Below, piece after piece: positions 17,489-26,484 of a stretch of 64,000 nucleotides of DNA. The position numbers were made by a program, and so were the translations under genes. Origin of the DNA: a bacterium (GTDB taxonomy: Bacteria > Hinthialibacterota > Hinthialibacteria > H5-UNCL2). Numbering within the stretch: the first letter of the stretch is position 1; the number at the start of each line of letters is the position of its first letter. Under the pieces are notes generated by a model, which saw only the letters and a list, made by a program, of their open reading frames with translations, did not search any database and was not told the origin of the DNA. The stretch spans positions 273,581 to 337,580 of the forward strand of contig JABTUV010000002.1 in NCBI GenBank assembly GCA_015075175.1. Direction: 5' to 3'.

Positions 17489-18790
17489 ATGATGCTGGTA
17501 ATGGGCGTCTTCTGGGCGGGAGCGGTCACAGCCGCGGAGCCACCCGAGCTCGAAGGCGACTATCTGTTGGCTCCCGATACCGTGTTTTCGATCACACGGG
17601 CAGGCCCACGCCTGTACGGCTGCCTGACGGGTTGGGCCACACCCGAGGTGATGCAGGCTTCGGCTTCTACCTGGTACTTGCCTGCCTATGATACCACGCT
17701 CCGGTTCCGGCGCGAGGCCGGGAAGGGAGCGCCGCACCCGCTGGTCGAGCGATACCGGGAGACCGCGATGGGACGGCCGACCGGCGGCAGCCATTGCGCC
17801 TGGCCCACCGGCGTGAGCGTGGAGGCGCGCCTGCTGCGCGCGATTCCCGCCTACATGGCCCGCTACCATTGTCCCGCGGTCTCACTGGCGATCATCAGGC
17901 AGCGGGCGATCGTCTGGCATCACGAGTTCGGCGTTCAGGCGGCGACGCGGCCGGTACGCATCGACGAGAATACCGTGTTTGAAGCGTGCAGCATGGGCAA
18001 GGCGCTTTTCGCCTATCGCGCGCTCATGCTGGTGGATGCCGGCCGGCTCGACTTGGATCGTCCCCTGAACGAGTATCTGACCGCGCCTTGGGCCCCGGAG
18101 GCGCCGGAAACGGCGCAAATCACGGCGCGCATGGCGCTCCAGCACACCACCGGCCTGCCCAACTGGAGAAGCGGCCGATTGCGCATGGTCGCTCCGCCGG
18201 GCCGGAGACACACGTATTCCGGCGAGGGGATCACCTTCCTGCAAAGAGTCGTTGAAACGCTCTGCGGAAGGCCGATCGACGAGCTCATGCGCGACGATCT
18301 CCTGCAACCGCTGGGTATGCGGCGAAGCAGCTACCGCTGGCGTGAGGAATACGGCGCCAACCAGGCGCTGGGCCATGACCCGCTGGGCCGGTGCAGGGCA
18401 GGGAGGCGTTTTCTGCGCGCCAATGCGGCCAGCACGCTTTACTCGACGCCGCTGGATTTTGCCCGCTATCTCCTGTTGATGATGGATCCGCGTCCGCCGG
18501 CGGCCTTGGCGATTTCCCACCAGCTGAGAAACGAGATGCTCTCGCCGCGCGCCCTTCCGAGCGGCCAAGTCACTTTCGGGCTGGGCTGGGAGCTGTACCG
18601 CGAGTCGGGCGAGCGGATCTGCTACGTCTTTCACGTCGGGGCCAACAAGGGATTCCGCTGCCAGGCCCGTTTTTATCCCGAGACGGGCGACGGGCTGGTC
18701 ATCATGACCAACAGCGACAACGGCCGGGACCTGTACGAGAGGGTCATCGAGATGGTTTTTCCCTCTTCGATCCCCCGCGCAGGACATTGA
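17489..18790 (+). CDS. beta-lactamase-fold serine hydrolase (class C / esterase family)
   Basis: About 433 residues from ATG 17489, which begins a signal peptide (MMLVMGVFWAGAVTA-AEPP); the frame is open upstream and no strong ribosome site decides the start (GTG 17471 is possible). The catalytic set is SMGK (SxxK, in VFEACSMGKALFAYRALM), YSGEG (Tyr motif) and HVGANKG (HxG in place of KTG). This set marks the PF00144 family of D,D-peptidases, esterases and class C beta-lactamases. The protein should act outside the cytoplasm. Residues about 20-110 form an extra N-terminal domain that I do not recognise. Substrate unknown. Confidence 0.85.
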   Translation: MMLVMGVFWAGAVTAAEPPELEGDYLLAPDTVFSITRAGPRLYGCLTGWATPEVMQASASTWYLPAYDTTLRFRREAGKGAPHPLVERYRETAMGRPTGGSHCAWPTGVSVEARLLRAIPAYMARYHCPAVSLAIIRQRAIVWHHEFGVQAATRPVRIDENTVFEACSMGKALFAYRALMLVDAGRLDLDRPLNEYLTAPWAPEAPETAQITARMALQHTTGLPNWRSGRLRMVAPPGRRHTYSGEGITFLQRVVETLCGRPIDELMRDDLLQPLGMRRSSYRWREEYGANQALGHDPLGRCRAGRRFLRANAASTLYSTPLDFARYLLLMMDPRPPAALAISHQLRNEMLSPRALPSGQVTFGLGWELYRESGERICYVFHVGANKGFRCQARFYPETGDGLVIMTNSDNGRDLYERVIEMVFPSSIPRAGH

Positions 18791-18831
18791 TCTAAAATCA
18801 AGTTCGGTCCGTGATTTTTTTCAACTCCTGG

Positions 18832-18871
18832 TTGACTTATATTAATCGTATGGATAAACTGGTCATATCAG
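18832..18871 (+). promoter_or_regulatory. promoter of the desaturase fusion, with a degenerate operator
   Basis: TTGACT (18832-18837), a 17-base spacer and TAAACT (18855-18860). CTGGTCATATCAG (18859-18871) overlaps the start point and matches TGGTAATACCA at 9 of 11 positions, so regulon membership is possible but weak. The leader is about 150 bases. Confidence 0.5.
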
Positions 18872-19020
18872 TTCAGGTGGTGCGTGGAGCGATGACGCGT
18901 GCGGACGAGGACAGGTTCAGCCGCAACGCGGCAGGCTTGTCCTGAAGCCGCAGTTCATGGAAGCGTCGGCCCCCCGCGCCGCACATCCGATCCGGAAGGA
19001 GTACGAGGAGAAGCTCATCT

Positions 19021-21315
19021 ATGGCTACAGTGATGGAGCCGCCTGCCCGCGAAGAGTTCAAACCCGGGCGTTACAGCTTGGTGGGAGAAAACAGCCGGCG
19101 AGCCGTGGAGCTCGGCCTGGCGGAGGCTGAGTGGTACACCTCCCCGATTTCGCGCGAGGTGCTGCGGGAGCTTCTGGAACGGCGGGATGGCCCGCCCCTT
19201 CGGGATACGTTCATCTGGGTGAGCGCGTTGGCGCTGTTCGGCGGACTGGGTTACGCGCTCTGGCCCTCTCCCCTGGCCCTGCTGCCGTTTCTGGCTTACA
19301 GCGTGCTCTATCGCTCCACCGCCGTAGCGCGCTGGCACGAGACGGGCCACGGGACCGCCTTCCGCACCGACTGGCTGAACGTGGTCATGTACCACATTAC
19401 CTCCTTCATGATCATGCGCGAGCCGCACGTCGCGCATTGGAGCCACACCCGCCACCACAGCGACACGACCATCGTGGGACGTGATCCCGAGATCGGCATC
19501 CCGCGTCCTCCCAATCCCCGCAAGGTGCTTTACGCGCTGACGGGCTTCCCGCAGATGCGCAATTACTTCAACAAGATGAAGCGCTATTCGCTGGGCAACC
19601 TCAACAAGGCCGAATTGACGTTCGTGCCCGAATCCGAGCATCGCAAGATCTTCCGGACGGCGCGCATCCATCTCACGATCTACGCTCTCGTGATTCTCTC
19701 GTGTGTGTACTTCTGGAGCCTTCTGCCGCTCTTCTACGTCGGCCTGCCGGGAATTCTCGGTGCGTGGCTGGCGCCCATCTTCAGCCTTACCCAGCACGCC
19801 GGTCTGGCCGAGAACGTGCTCGACCATCGCCTCAACTGCCGCACCATCCTGATGAACCCGATCAGTTGCTTTCACTACTGGAACATGAACTACCACGTCG
19901 AGCACCACATGTTTCCCCAGGTACCGTACTACAACCTGCCGCGGCTGTTCGAGCTGGTGAAGCACGACATGCCGGAGCCGTACCACGGCTTGTGGGAGGC
20001 GTGGCGCGAGATCATCACCACCATGCGCCGGCAGCTGAAGGACCCGGCGTACTTCGTGAAGCGGAGAATCCCGACGCCGACCATTCCGCACCTGGCCAAC
20101 GTCGCGGCCAAGACCATCGTGTGCCGCAGCGAGGCCGACGCGGAGGGTTGGGTGCGCGTGTGCGGCAGTGACGAACTGGATTTTGAGGACGTGCTGCGAT
20201 TCGACCATGCGGCAAGGACGTATGCCCTCTATCGCGCCGCGGACGGGCGGTATTACGCGACCGTCGTGATTTGCACCCACGGCAACACCCATCTGGCGAC
20301 CGGGTTTATGAAGGGACACGTGATCGAGTGCGCCAAGCACGGCGGCCGCTTTGACGTGCGCGACGGTTCCCCGCGGCGGGCGCCGGTGTGTGTGGCCCTG
20401 CGGACCTATCCGGTTCGGGAGAGCGACGGAAATTTGTACCTGAACGTGTCCGAGGCCGAGGACCAAGGCCGGCGCGAGACCCGATACCGGTTTCGCGTGC
20501 TGCGCAACCAAAACGTGGCCACGGTCATCAAGGAACTGGTGGTCGAGCTGACGGACGACTCGCCGCCGCTGGAGTATCGTCCCGGCCAGCACGTGCAGAT
20601 GCTGATCCCGCCGTACGAACGCATCTCATTCCGGGATTTGGACGTGTGCATGCCCTACGCCGAGGTCTGGGAGGCGCAGCACGTGTTCGACTTTGAGGCG
20701 ACCAACCCGACGGCGTTGCGGCGCAACCTGTCCTTGGCGGGCAATCCGGCGGTGGAGAAGCGGGTATTGCGCTTCAACGTGCGCATCGCCACGCCGCCGC
20801 GCGGGCAGGACTGCAGCGCGGGGGCCGGCTCCAGCTACCTCTGGAGCCTGAGACCCGGCGACACGCTCACCGCCGTCGGTCCCTTCGGGGACTTTCTCAT
20901 CAAGGACACCAACCGCGAGATGGTCTACCTGGGTGGCGGCTCCGGCATGGCTCCGCTGCGCTCGCACCTGTCGTATCTGTTCGAGACGCTGAAAACCGGG
21001 CGCAGGGTGAGCTACTGGTACGGCGCGCGGGCGCGCCAGGAGTTGTTCTACCTGGATTACTTTCAGGACCTGGCGGCGCGGTTTCCCAACTTCTCTTTCC
21101 ATCCGGCCCTGTCCGAGCCTTTGCCCGACGACGCCTGGGATTCGCACACCGGCCTCATTCACGAGGTGCTCTCGCGCGAGTATCTCGCCCATCATCCCGA
21201 TCCGACGGCGATCGAGTATTATCTCTGCGGTCCGCAGCCCATGGTCGTGGCGGCGCGCCGGATGCTGTCGGCCGTGGGCGTCCCGCCCGAGCAGATCGCG
21301 TTCGACGAGTTTTAA
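19021..21315 (+). CDS. MocD-MocE-MocF-like triple fusion: desaturase/hydroxylase, Rieske, flavin reductase
   Basis: A 764-residue single-polypeptide oxygenase. Residues 60-345 are a membrane desaturase/hydroxylase with three di-iron histidine boxes: HETGH (106-110), HWSHTRHH (139-146) and HVEHH (292-296), plus membrane segments around 63-95 and 218-260. Residues 365-460 are a Rieske [2Fe-2S] domain, CTH (418-420) and CAKH (437-440) with the expected 16-residue spacing. Residues about 475-764 are an FNR-like FAD/NAD(P)H reductase (RPGQHVQML, RNLSLAG, GGGSGMAP, CGPQPM) ending FDEF. In rhizopine catabolism MocD, MocE and MocF supply these parts separately; here electrons could pass from NAD(P)H to the di-iron centre in one chain. 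GAGGAG precedes the ATG. Substrate unknown. Confidence 0.9.
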   Translation: MATVMEPPAREEFKPGRYSLVGENSRRAVELGLAEAEWYTSPISREVLRELLERRDGPPLRDTFIWVSALALFGGLGYALWPSPLALLPFLAYSVLYRSTAVARWHETGHGTAFRTDWLNVVMYHITSFMIMREPHVAHWSHTRHHSDTTIVGRDPEIGIPRPPNPRKVLYALTGFPQMRNYFNKMKRYSLGNLNKAELTFVPESEHRKIFRTARIHLTIYALVILSCVYFWSLLPLFYVGLPGILGAWLAPIFSLTQHAGLAENVLDHRLNCRTILMNPISCFHYWNMNYHVEHHMFPQVPYYNLPRLFELVKHDMPEPYHGLWEAWREIITTMRRQLKDPAYFVKRRIPTPTIPHLANVAAKTIVCRSEADAEGWVRVCGSDELDFEDVLRFDHAARTYALYRAADGRYYATVVICTHGNTHLATGFMKGHVIECAKHGGRFDVRDGSPRRAPVCVALRTYPVRESDGNLYLNVSEAEDQGRRETRYRFRVLRNQNVATVIKELVVELTDDSPPLEYRPGQHVQMLIPPYERISFRDLDVCMPYAEVWEAQHVFDFEATNPTALRRNLSLAGNPAVEKRVLRFNVRIATPPRGQDCSAGAGSSYLWSLRPGDTLTAVGPFGDFLIKDTNREMVYLGGGSGMAPLRSHLSYLFETLKTGRRVSYWYGARARQELFYLDYFQDLAARFPNFSFHPALSEPLPDDAWDSHTGLIHEVLSREYLAHHPDPTAIEYYLCGPQPMVVAARRMLSAVGVPPEQIAFDEF

Positions 21316-21389
21316 CGCCGGGATACAGGCGGGAAGAGAGAAGACTCGCGGAAGGTTCCTGGGGCTCTGGGCGTCGCAGCTCGCGCCGT

Positions 21390-21815
21390 TCAGGGCCTCT
21401 TTTTCCACAACACTTCTCTGGGCATGATCGCCCTCAGCGCCTTCTTCACGCGCCGGGCGGCGGCCACCGCTCGTCTGGCTTCCTCTAACGTTACCGGCTC
21501 TTCATCGCCCGGATAGCGGGTCGTCGTGGCGTACAAGGTCAGTCTCCTCTGTTCGTCCAGTGAAAGCTGAACAGGAACGGATGGGGGCGAGAGCGCCAGA
21601 AGCTCGCTTATATCGTGGGTCCTGGGAAACGGCACGCCTGCAAGCACCAGAAGGGCCTTCAAGTATTTTTCCACGCACTGCTGCGCATGAAAACAAACCG
21701 TGTCGGTGGGACAGTCCTCTCCCAATTTCAGCGTATGGGCGGCGTTTTTCAAGTCGTTCTCGGCCTTCTCGACCCATCCTCGCGCGACCCGGAGAATCCG
21801 CTCATCGCCGGACAT
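21390..21815 (-). CDS. HEPN-domain protein (partner of MNT nucleotidyltransferase)
   Basis: About 141 residues from ATG 21815 (MSGDERILRVARGWVEKAENDL). The helical pattern WVEKAENDL...FHAQQCVEKYLKALL and PRTHDISELL is the HEPN domain (PF05168). The C-terminal half has YATTTRYPGDEEPVTLEEARRAV, normal for this family. Together with the overlapping nucleotidyltransferase it forms a MNT/HEPN module, in which HEPN is often an RNase-type toxin neutralised by AMPylation. The canonical RX4-6H motif is not obvious, so toxicity is uncertain. Confidence 0.85.
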   Translation of the reverse strand: MSGDERILRVARGWVEKAENDLKNAAHTLKLGEDCPTDTVCFHAQQCVEKYLKALLVLAGVPFPRTHDISELLALSPPSVPVQLSLDEQRRLTLYATTTRYPGDEEPVTLEEARRAVAAARRVKKALRAIMPREVLWKKRP

Positions 21816-22134
21816 AGAGCACTTCTCCCTCCAGGGCGGCGGGCCTTTCGATAGTTCCAACGACTTCCTTGCGCCAGGCGAATTCCTCCGGGGTGGTGAC
21901 CAGAATATCCTTGGGAATCCGCAGGTCGTGCAGCGCTATCCCGATCTCGACCGCCTTGTCGCGCTTGGAGCCTTCGATAGGAAGCACGACCAGAAGGTCC
22001 ACGTCGCTGTCCACACCGGCGGTTCCCGCGGCCGTGGAGCCGAACAGGATAACCTGCTCCGGATGGAACCGCTCCACGATGCGGTTCACCATCTCGTTGA
22101 TCTTTTCCGCCGCGGGACCTTTGCGCCAGTCCAC
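21802..22134 (-). CDS. minimal nucleotidyltransferase (MNT), likely antitoxin
   Basis: A 110-residue protein from GTG 22134 with AAGGAG upstream. The nucleotidyltransferase core is VILFGSTAAGTAGVDSDVDLLVVLP, that is GSx10DxD with both catalytic aspartates. It overlaps the HEPN gene by 14 bases, the usual order of this toxin-antitoxin type. In studied systems MNT adds AMP to the HEPN partner. The pair lies about 140 bases after the esterase of the preceding minus-strand operon and is probably separate. Confidence 0.87.
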   Translation of the reverse strand: MDWRKGPAAEKINEMVNRIVERFHPEQVILFGSTAAGTAGVDSDVDLLVVLPIEGSKRDKAVEIGIALHDLRIPKDILVTTPEEFAWRKEVVGTIERPAALEGEVLYVRR

Positions 22135-22274
22135 GACTGTCTCCTTGAGAGGCCTCGGCGCCCGTAGCGAGCACGTCTTGCTCCTGTCGTCACAGGATAC
22201 AAAACGCCGGTCCGGTTTACAAGGACGTGAATCGCACGCCTCCGGGATGGACGTCCCGCCATGCGCGGTTTGCG

Positions 22275-23171
22275 TCAGCGGAACTTCAGCGCCATCTGGC
22301 AGGCCGAAGTCAGCACGGCGGAGCCGTGCCGCGCGCCGGGAATGATGATGAGCTTCACGCAGGGCGGACGACCGTGGCGGCGCGCCAGCTCGTTCATGTC
22401 CTCCGCCCAGCTGCGCGCGAAATCAACGCGGGTAATCCCCCGCTGCCCGGGCCGCTCGGGCTGCGGGATGGTATCGTCCGAGCCGATGACGATGGTGATG
22501 GGAAGCCGGGTCGCCCGGATCCAGCCCTCGAAGTCCGGCTCGACCACGACGTGCCGCAGCTCGTCGGGGTTCGTATAGGGTAGGTCCTCCTCCATGCGGC
22601 CCGCGCCATAGGGCCACGGCACGGAGGTGTCGGGGTAGGGATAACGTCCCGGCGCGCTCAAGACGACCTGGTGCAGTCGTTCCGGATGGCGTACGGCGTA
22701 GTGAACGGCGAACTGGGCGCCGGCGGAGTGGCCGTAGAGATAGAACCTGCCGTCGAAACCAGGAATGATCGCCTTCAGCCGATCCACGGCGCGCGTGGCG
22801 AACTCGTCGGCGCCGATGTCGCGTCCGAACAGGGCGCGATAGCCGCCCGAGGACTGGTAGCGATGCATGTCGAAGGCGGGCGCGATCACGACGGTCCGGT
22901 TTTTCTCCGCGAATTCCAGCCAGCGCCGGATGAAGCGGTCCGCCCACTCCAGCGCGGTCGGGCCGGTCGCCTTGACCGTGCCGTGCGCCACCATGAGCAC
23001 GCGTGGCGAGCCGTCGAAGCTTTTGGGAATGTACTGCAGGTAGTCGCCGTGCTCGGTCTCGATCCTCTCGACCTCGCCCTTATGCGCCACCACCATCCCG
23101 TCGCGCGCCGCGCAGGAACAGAGCAAGACCGCCAGCGTCAGCGCAACCTCCATGTCGAGCAGCTTCTTCAT
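22275..23171 (-). CDS. exported alpha/beta-hydrolase (PHB-depolymerase/feruloyl-esterase-like)
   Basis: A 298-residue protein with GGAGG seven bases before the ATG. The signal region VALTLAVLLCSCAARDG contains a possible lipobox cysteine. The hydrolase core shows VLMVAHGTVKATG, the nucleophile elbow GHSAG, the acid region IVIGSDDTIPQPERPG and the catalytic histidine in IPGARHGS. The layout fits extracellular esterases of the PHB-depolymerase/LpqC type. It is the last gene of a tight four-gene operon with a UroD-like protein, an S9 peptidase and a binding protein. Confidence 0.8.
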   Translation of the reverse strand: MKKLLDMEVALTLAVLLCSCAARDGMVVAHKGEVERIETEHGDYLQYIPKSFDGSPRVLMVAHGTVKATGPTALEWADRFIRRWLEFAEKNRTVVIAPAFDMHRYQSSGGYRALFGRDIGADEFATRAVDRLKAIIPGFDGRFYLYGHSAGAQFAVHYAVRHPERLHQVVLSAPGRYPYPDTSVPWPYGAGRMEEDLPYTNPDELRHVVVEPDFEGWIRATRLPITIVIGSDDTIPQPERPGQRGITRVDFARSWAEDMNELARRHGRPPCVKLIIIPGARHGSAVLTSACQMALKFR

Positions 23172-23189
23172 AGAGACCTCCGGCCCGTT

Positions 23190-24278
23190 CTACACACGAA
23201 TCGGGTACGTGCCGTGCTTGAGGCACGCCTGGTTCATGGCCACGTAGTTCTCGAAGGGGACGTAATCCGGGATGGAATTGCCCGAGCCCAGGCAAAATCC
23301 GCCGCCGGGAGCGACTTCGCGCAACAGCCGCTTCACCTCCTCCTCCACCTGCGCGGGCGTACCCAGCGCAAGCGGACCGGTAAGGCAAAGGTTGCCGATG
23401 AGGCAGAGCTTGTTGCCGTAGCGCTCCTTCACTTCGCGGATGTCCATCGCCAGCGCCTCGACGGGATGGATGGCATTGACGCCGCAGGCGATGATGTCGT
23501 CCATCACCTCCCAAAGGACGCCGTCGGTGTGGTAGATGAGGGGGGCGGAGCGGCTGCGCGCGATCTCGGCCAGCTGCTCCAGCCAGGGGAAGTGATATTT
23601 GCGCAGAATCTCGGGCGCCACGAACAGGCTGGTGCGAAAGGCGATGTCGTCGTTATACACAACGGCGTCGACGAAGTCATAGGACGCCATTTTGCGCCAG
23701 ACTTCCAACATCATTTCGCCCGCGCGGTTCCAGACCGCCTCCACGAGTTCGGGATTGTCGTAGAGCGTGAGGCTGAAAGTCTCCAGCCCCATGAGCCGCC
23801 ACGTCCGCGTGAAGATCTGACCATACTGCGCGATGACGCCCATGCCGGGAGGCGGAGATCGCCCAACTCGTCGAAGGTGAGAAGTTCATGTGCTCGGGGC
23901 CGGGCCAGACGAACTCCTCGAGCTCCTTCCAGTTGGTGATGATGCCTTGCCTTCTTCGGCCCAGTTGCGGCCGGTGCTGTTTTCACGGGACTCGCCGGCG
24001 GGCACGCGGCCGGCCGGGTTCTCGTTGATGCCGGGAATCAGCTTGATGTAATCGTAACCGGCGCGATACCAGAACTCGACCCGGTCGGCCATGGTCTTGA
24101 CGGGCCGGCCGATCACCTTCTCGGGAACGCTCTTGTGGAACCAGAAGTCCGCCAGGGGGACGGCGTCAGGCTCGCCCTCCAGAAGGAGCATCCGGCGCAC
24201 GCGCGAGAAGTCCGGCGCCCGCCCGCAGCGGTCGATGATGGCTCCGGCGCCGTAGGTCGTCTGGGATGTTGCGGTCAT
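23190..24278 (-). CDS. uroporphyrinogen decarboxylase-like protein (frameshifted)
   Basis: Reading from ATG 24278 (GAGG upstream) the protein starts MTATSQTTYGAGAIIDRCGR and continues to about 23955. The natural continuation (IITNWKELEEFVWPGPEHMNF, then TFDELGDL, then MGVIAQYGQIFTRTWRLMG) lies in three other frame segments before settling at 23843. At least three one-base changes are thus clustered in about 110 bases. The rest matches the URO-D/MtaA barrel: IYHTDGVLWEVMDDIIACGVNAIHPVEALAMD and LIGNLCLTGPLALGTPAQVEEEV. The family includes true heme enzymes and corrinoid methyltransferases; the peptide-operon context and lack of heme genes argue for the latter. The clustered shifts look like sequence errors. 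Confidence 0.8.
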
Positions 24279-24287
24279 TTTTTTTCC

Positions 24288-26477
24288 TCACTTGTCGGGC
24301 CGGCGGCCCAGTTTGCGGTCGAAGAAATCCACCAACGTGCACACGAGGTGGATGCGTTCACGCTCGCGCGTGATCCCGTGGCTCTCCTTGGGGTAGAAGA
24401 GCACCTCGAAACGCTTGTTCAACTCGATCAGCTTCTGCGTGAGCTGGACCGTATCCTGAAAGAGCACGTTGTCGTCCTGCATGCCGTGAATCATCAGGAG
24501 GTGGTCGGAGAGGCCGCCGGCATGATGGATGGGGCTGGTGAGCCGGTAGGTCTCGCTGGCGTCCCCGGGGGTGTCCAGGCGCTGGCCGGTGTAATGGTAG
24601 TTGTAGTTGGTCCAGTCGTTGACGGGAGCGATCGAGACGCCCGCCCGGAAGACGCCGGGATGCTGAAAGAGCACCATGTGCGTGAGGAAGCCGCCGTAGC
24701 TGTGGCCCCAAAGGCCCATACGTTCCGGATCCACGTAGTCCTTCTTCTTGAAGTACTCGGCGGCGAGCACGCACTCGGAGGCGTCCACAATTCCCAGGTT
24801 GCGATAATAGCCGCGCGCGAAGGCCTCGCCGTAACCCTGGCTGGCGCGCAGGTCCAAGTTGACGATGATGGTTCCGCGCTGTGCCATCCAGTGGTTGAGG
24901 ATGCGCCCCCAGTCGTCCTTGGCGCTGTTGGCGTAGAGCTCGGAGAACACGACCGGATGGCGTTGACCGGGCTTCATGTCGGGGGGCAGAAAGACGCGCG
25001 CCCAGAGGGTCGTCCCGTCGGGATTGGGAATCTGCATGAAGACGGGCTGAATCAAGGGCACGCGCTCAAAACCCGGTTGCGGCGAGCGCGTGATACGGCG
25101 TTGCCGCCCGGGACGGCGATGATCCACGAGATACAGCTCGGGCGGGCGGGTACTGCTGCTGGAGACGAGGAGACTGTAGCGTCCGTCCGCGCTGCCGACC
25201 GCCGAATTGCGTCCGTCCAGATCGCCCAGGCGGACCGGTTCCCGATCGGGCTGTGGCAGATCCAAAAGGAAAACGCTGAGGTCCACCGGCCGCGGGCGCC
25301 AGGCGGAGAAGATCACGCGGTTCCTGTCGGCGAGCGCGCTGAAATCCGCCACGTCACACTCGCCCGGCGTCAGGTCCGCGAGCTGGTGCGTCGCATCCAG
25401 CGGCAGGCGATAGAGATGGTTCCAGCCGCTCCGCCCCGACAGGAAGAGCAGAGAGCCGCCGTCCGCGCTCCACTGCACATCCCGCTCGGCGATCCAGGTC
25501 TCGCTGGTTTCCGAGTAGACCTGGTCGGCCTTCAAGGTCCGGGCGTCGATGAGGAGAATCCGGCGGGTCTTGAAATCGCGGCTGACTTGATTGCAGGCGA
25601 TCCATCGGCCGTCCGGGGAGACATCGGCGTCCCAATGGACTTCGCTCTTGTCCGCCTCGAACCAGCGGATGAGGCCGCCCGTCGCGTGAACGACGCCCAC
25701 GCGATGCACGGCGCCCGGCTCGCCGGCGTTGGCGCGACGCTCGCGCCGGTACGTGACTTGGCGCGGCAGGTAATCGGGAATGATGATCTCTTTCTCGTGG
25801 CTCTTGTCACGCTCGACCACGAGCAGGCGCCGGCTGTCGGGAAACCAGTCGTAACCCACGATCTCCCTGCCCTCGGCGACGCTGGTCCGTTGCGCCAGAC
25901 TTCCCTCGCGCAGGTTGAAGAGCCAGAGGTTGCGGTCGCGCAGATAGGCGAGACAGCGGCCATCGGGCGACCAGGCGACGCCGCTTTCCGACCCGACGGT
26001 ATCCAGGAGGCGTCGTGGGCGCGCGCCGGGCCGCGCTTCGACCAGCCACAGGTCGCCCAGGTACACGAAAGCGATCCGCCGCCCGTCGGGACTCCAGGCG
26101 TAGTCGCCGATACCGCTCGACTCTTGTTGATCCCGGAGGCGTTGCTCCCGACTGCGCGTGTCGCCCTCGCGCTCCGGCGCCAGGACCGGCATCATATCCG
26201 TCAGTCGAACGTACTTCCCGGCGGCGCTGTCTCCCAGGTAGAGATCCAGAAAGCGCTCTCCCCGCTCATTCCAAAGGAAGGCGAAGCGGCCGCTCTCGCG
26301 CCGGGGAAAGCGCGCCCGGCCGGGCGCCGTGCCCCACAAGGCCGGGCGCGCATGGAGGCGCTCCAGCGTCAGCTCCTCCGTCGCCTCCCGCGGATATGAC
26401 GGATCGACACCGGCCGCAGCCAGTGCCGCCAGGATCATCAGGACGAACGGCGATCCGCAACGGTTCAGTCGTCTCAT
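24288..26477 (-). CDS. S9-family prolyl oligopeptidase/dipeptidyl peptidase
   Basis: A 729-residue exported serine peptidase with an N-terminal signal (SPFVLMILAALAAAGVDP). Residues about 60-430 are a beta-propeller with repeated YAWSPDGRRIAFV, VAWSPDGRCLAYL and VSPDGRWIACN blades (DPP-IV N domain). The C-terminal catalytic domain carries GHSYGGF (Ser nucleophile), GMQDDNV (Asp) and KESHGI (His), with the family arrangement DLRASQGYGEAF before it. It would release dipeptides from peptides outside the cytoplasm. It begins seven bases after the peptide-type binding protein ends and nine bases before the UroD-like gene, so the operon is tight. Confidence 0.93.
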   Translation of the reverse strand: MRRLNRCGSPFVLMILAALAAAGVDPSYPREATEELTLERLHARPALWGTAPGRARFPRRESGRFAFLWNERGERFLDLYLGDSAAGKYVRLTDMMPVLAPEREGDTRSREQRLRDQQESSGIGDYAWSPDGRRIAFVYLGDLWLVEARPGARPRRLLDTVGSESGVAWSPDGRCLAYLRDRNLWLFNLREGSLAQRTSVAEGREIVGYDWFPDSRRLLVVERDKSHEKEIIIPDYLPRQVTYRRERRANAGEPGAVHRVGVVHATGGLIRWFEADKSEVHWDADVSPDGRWIACNQVSRDFKTRRILLIDARTLKADQVYSETSETWIAERDVQWSADGGSLLFLSGRSGWNHLYRLPLDATHQLADLTPGECDVADFSALADRNRVIFSAWRPRPVDLSVFLLDLPQPDREPVRLGDLDGRNSAVGSADGRYSLLVSSSSTRPPELYLVDHRRPGRQRRITRSPQPGFERVPLIQPVFMQIPNPDGTTLWARVFLPPDMKPGQRHPVVFSELYANSAKDDWGRILNHWMAQRGTIIVNLDLRASQGYGEAFARGYYRNLGIVDASECVLAAEYFKKKDYVDPERMGLWGHSYGGFLTHMVLFQHPGVFRAGVSIAPVNDWTNYNYHYTGQRLDTPGDASETYRLTSPIHHAGGLSDHLLMIHGMQDDNVLFQDTVQLTQKLIELNKRFEVLFYPKESHGITRERERIHLVCTLVDFFDRKLGRRPDK

Positions 26478-26484
26478 AGGCTTC

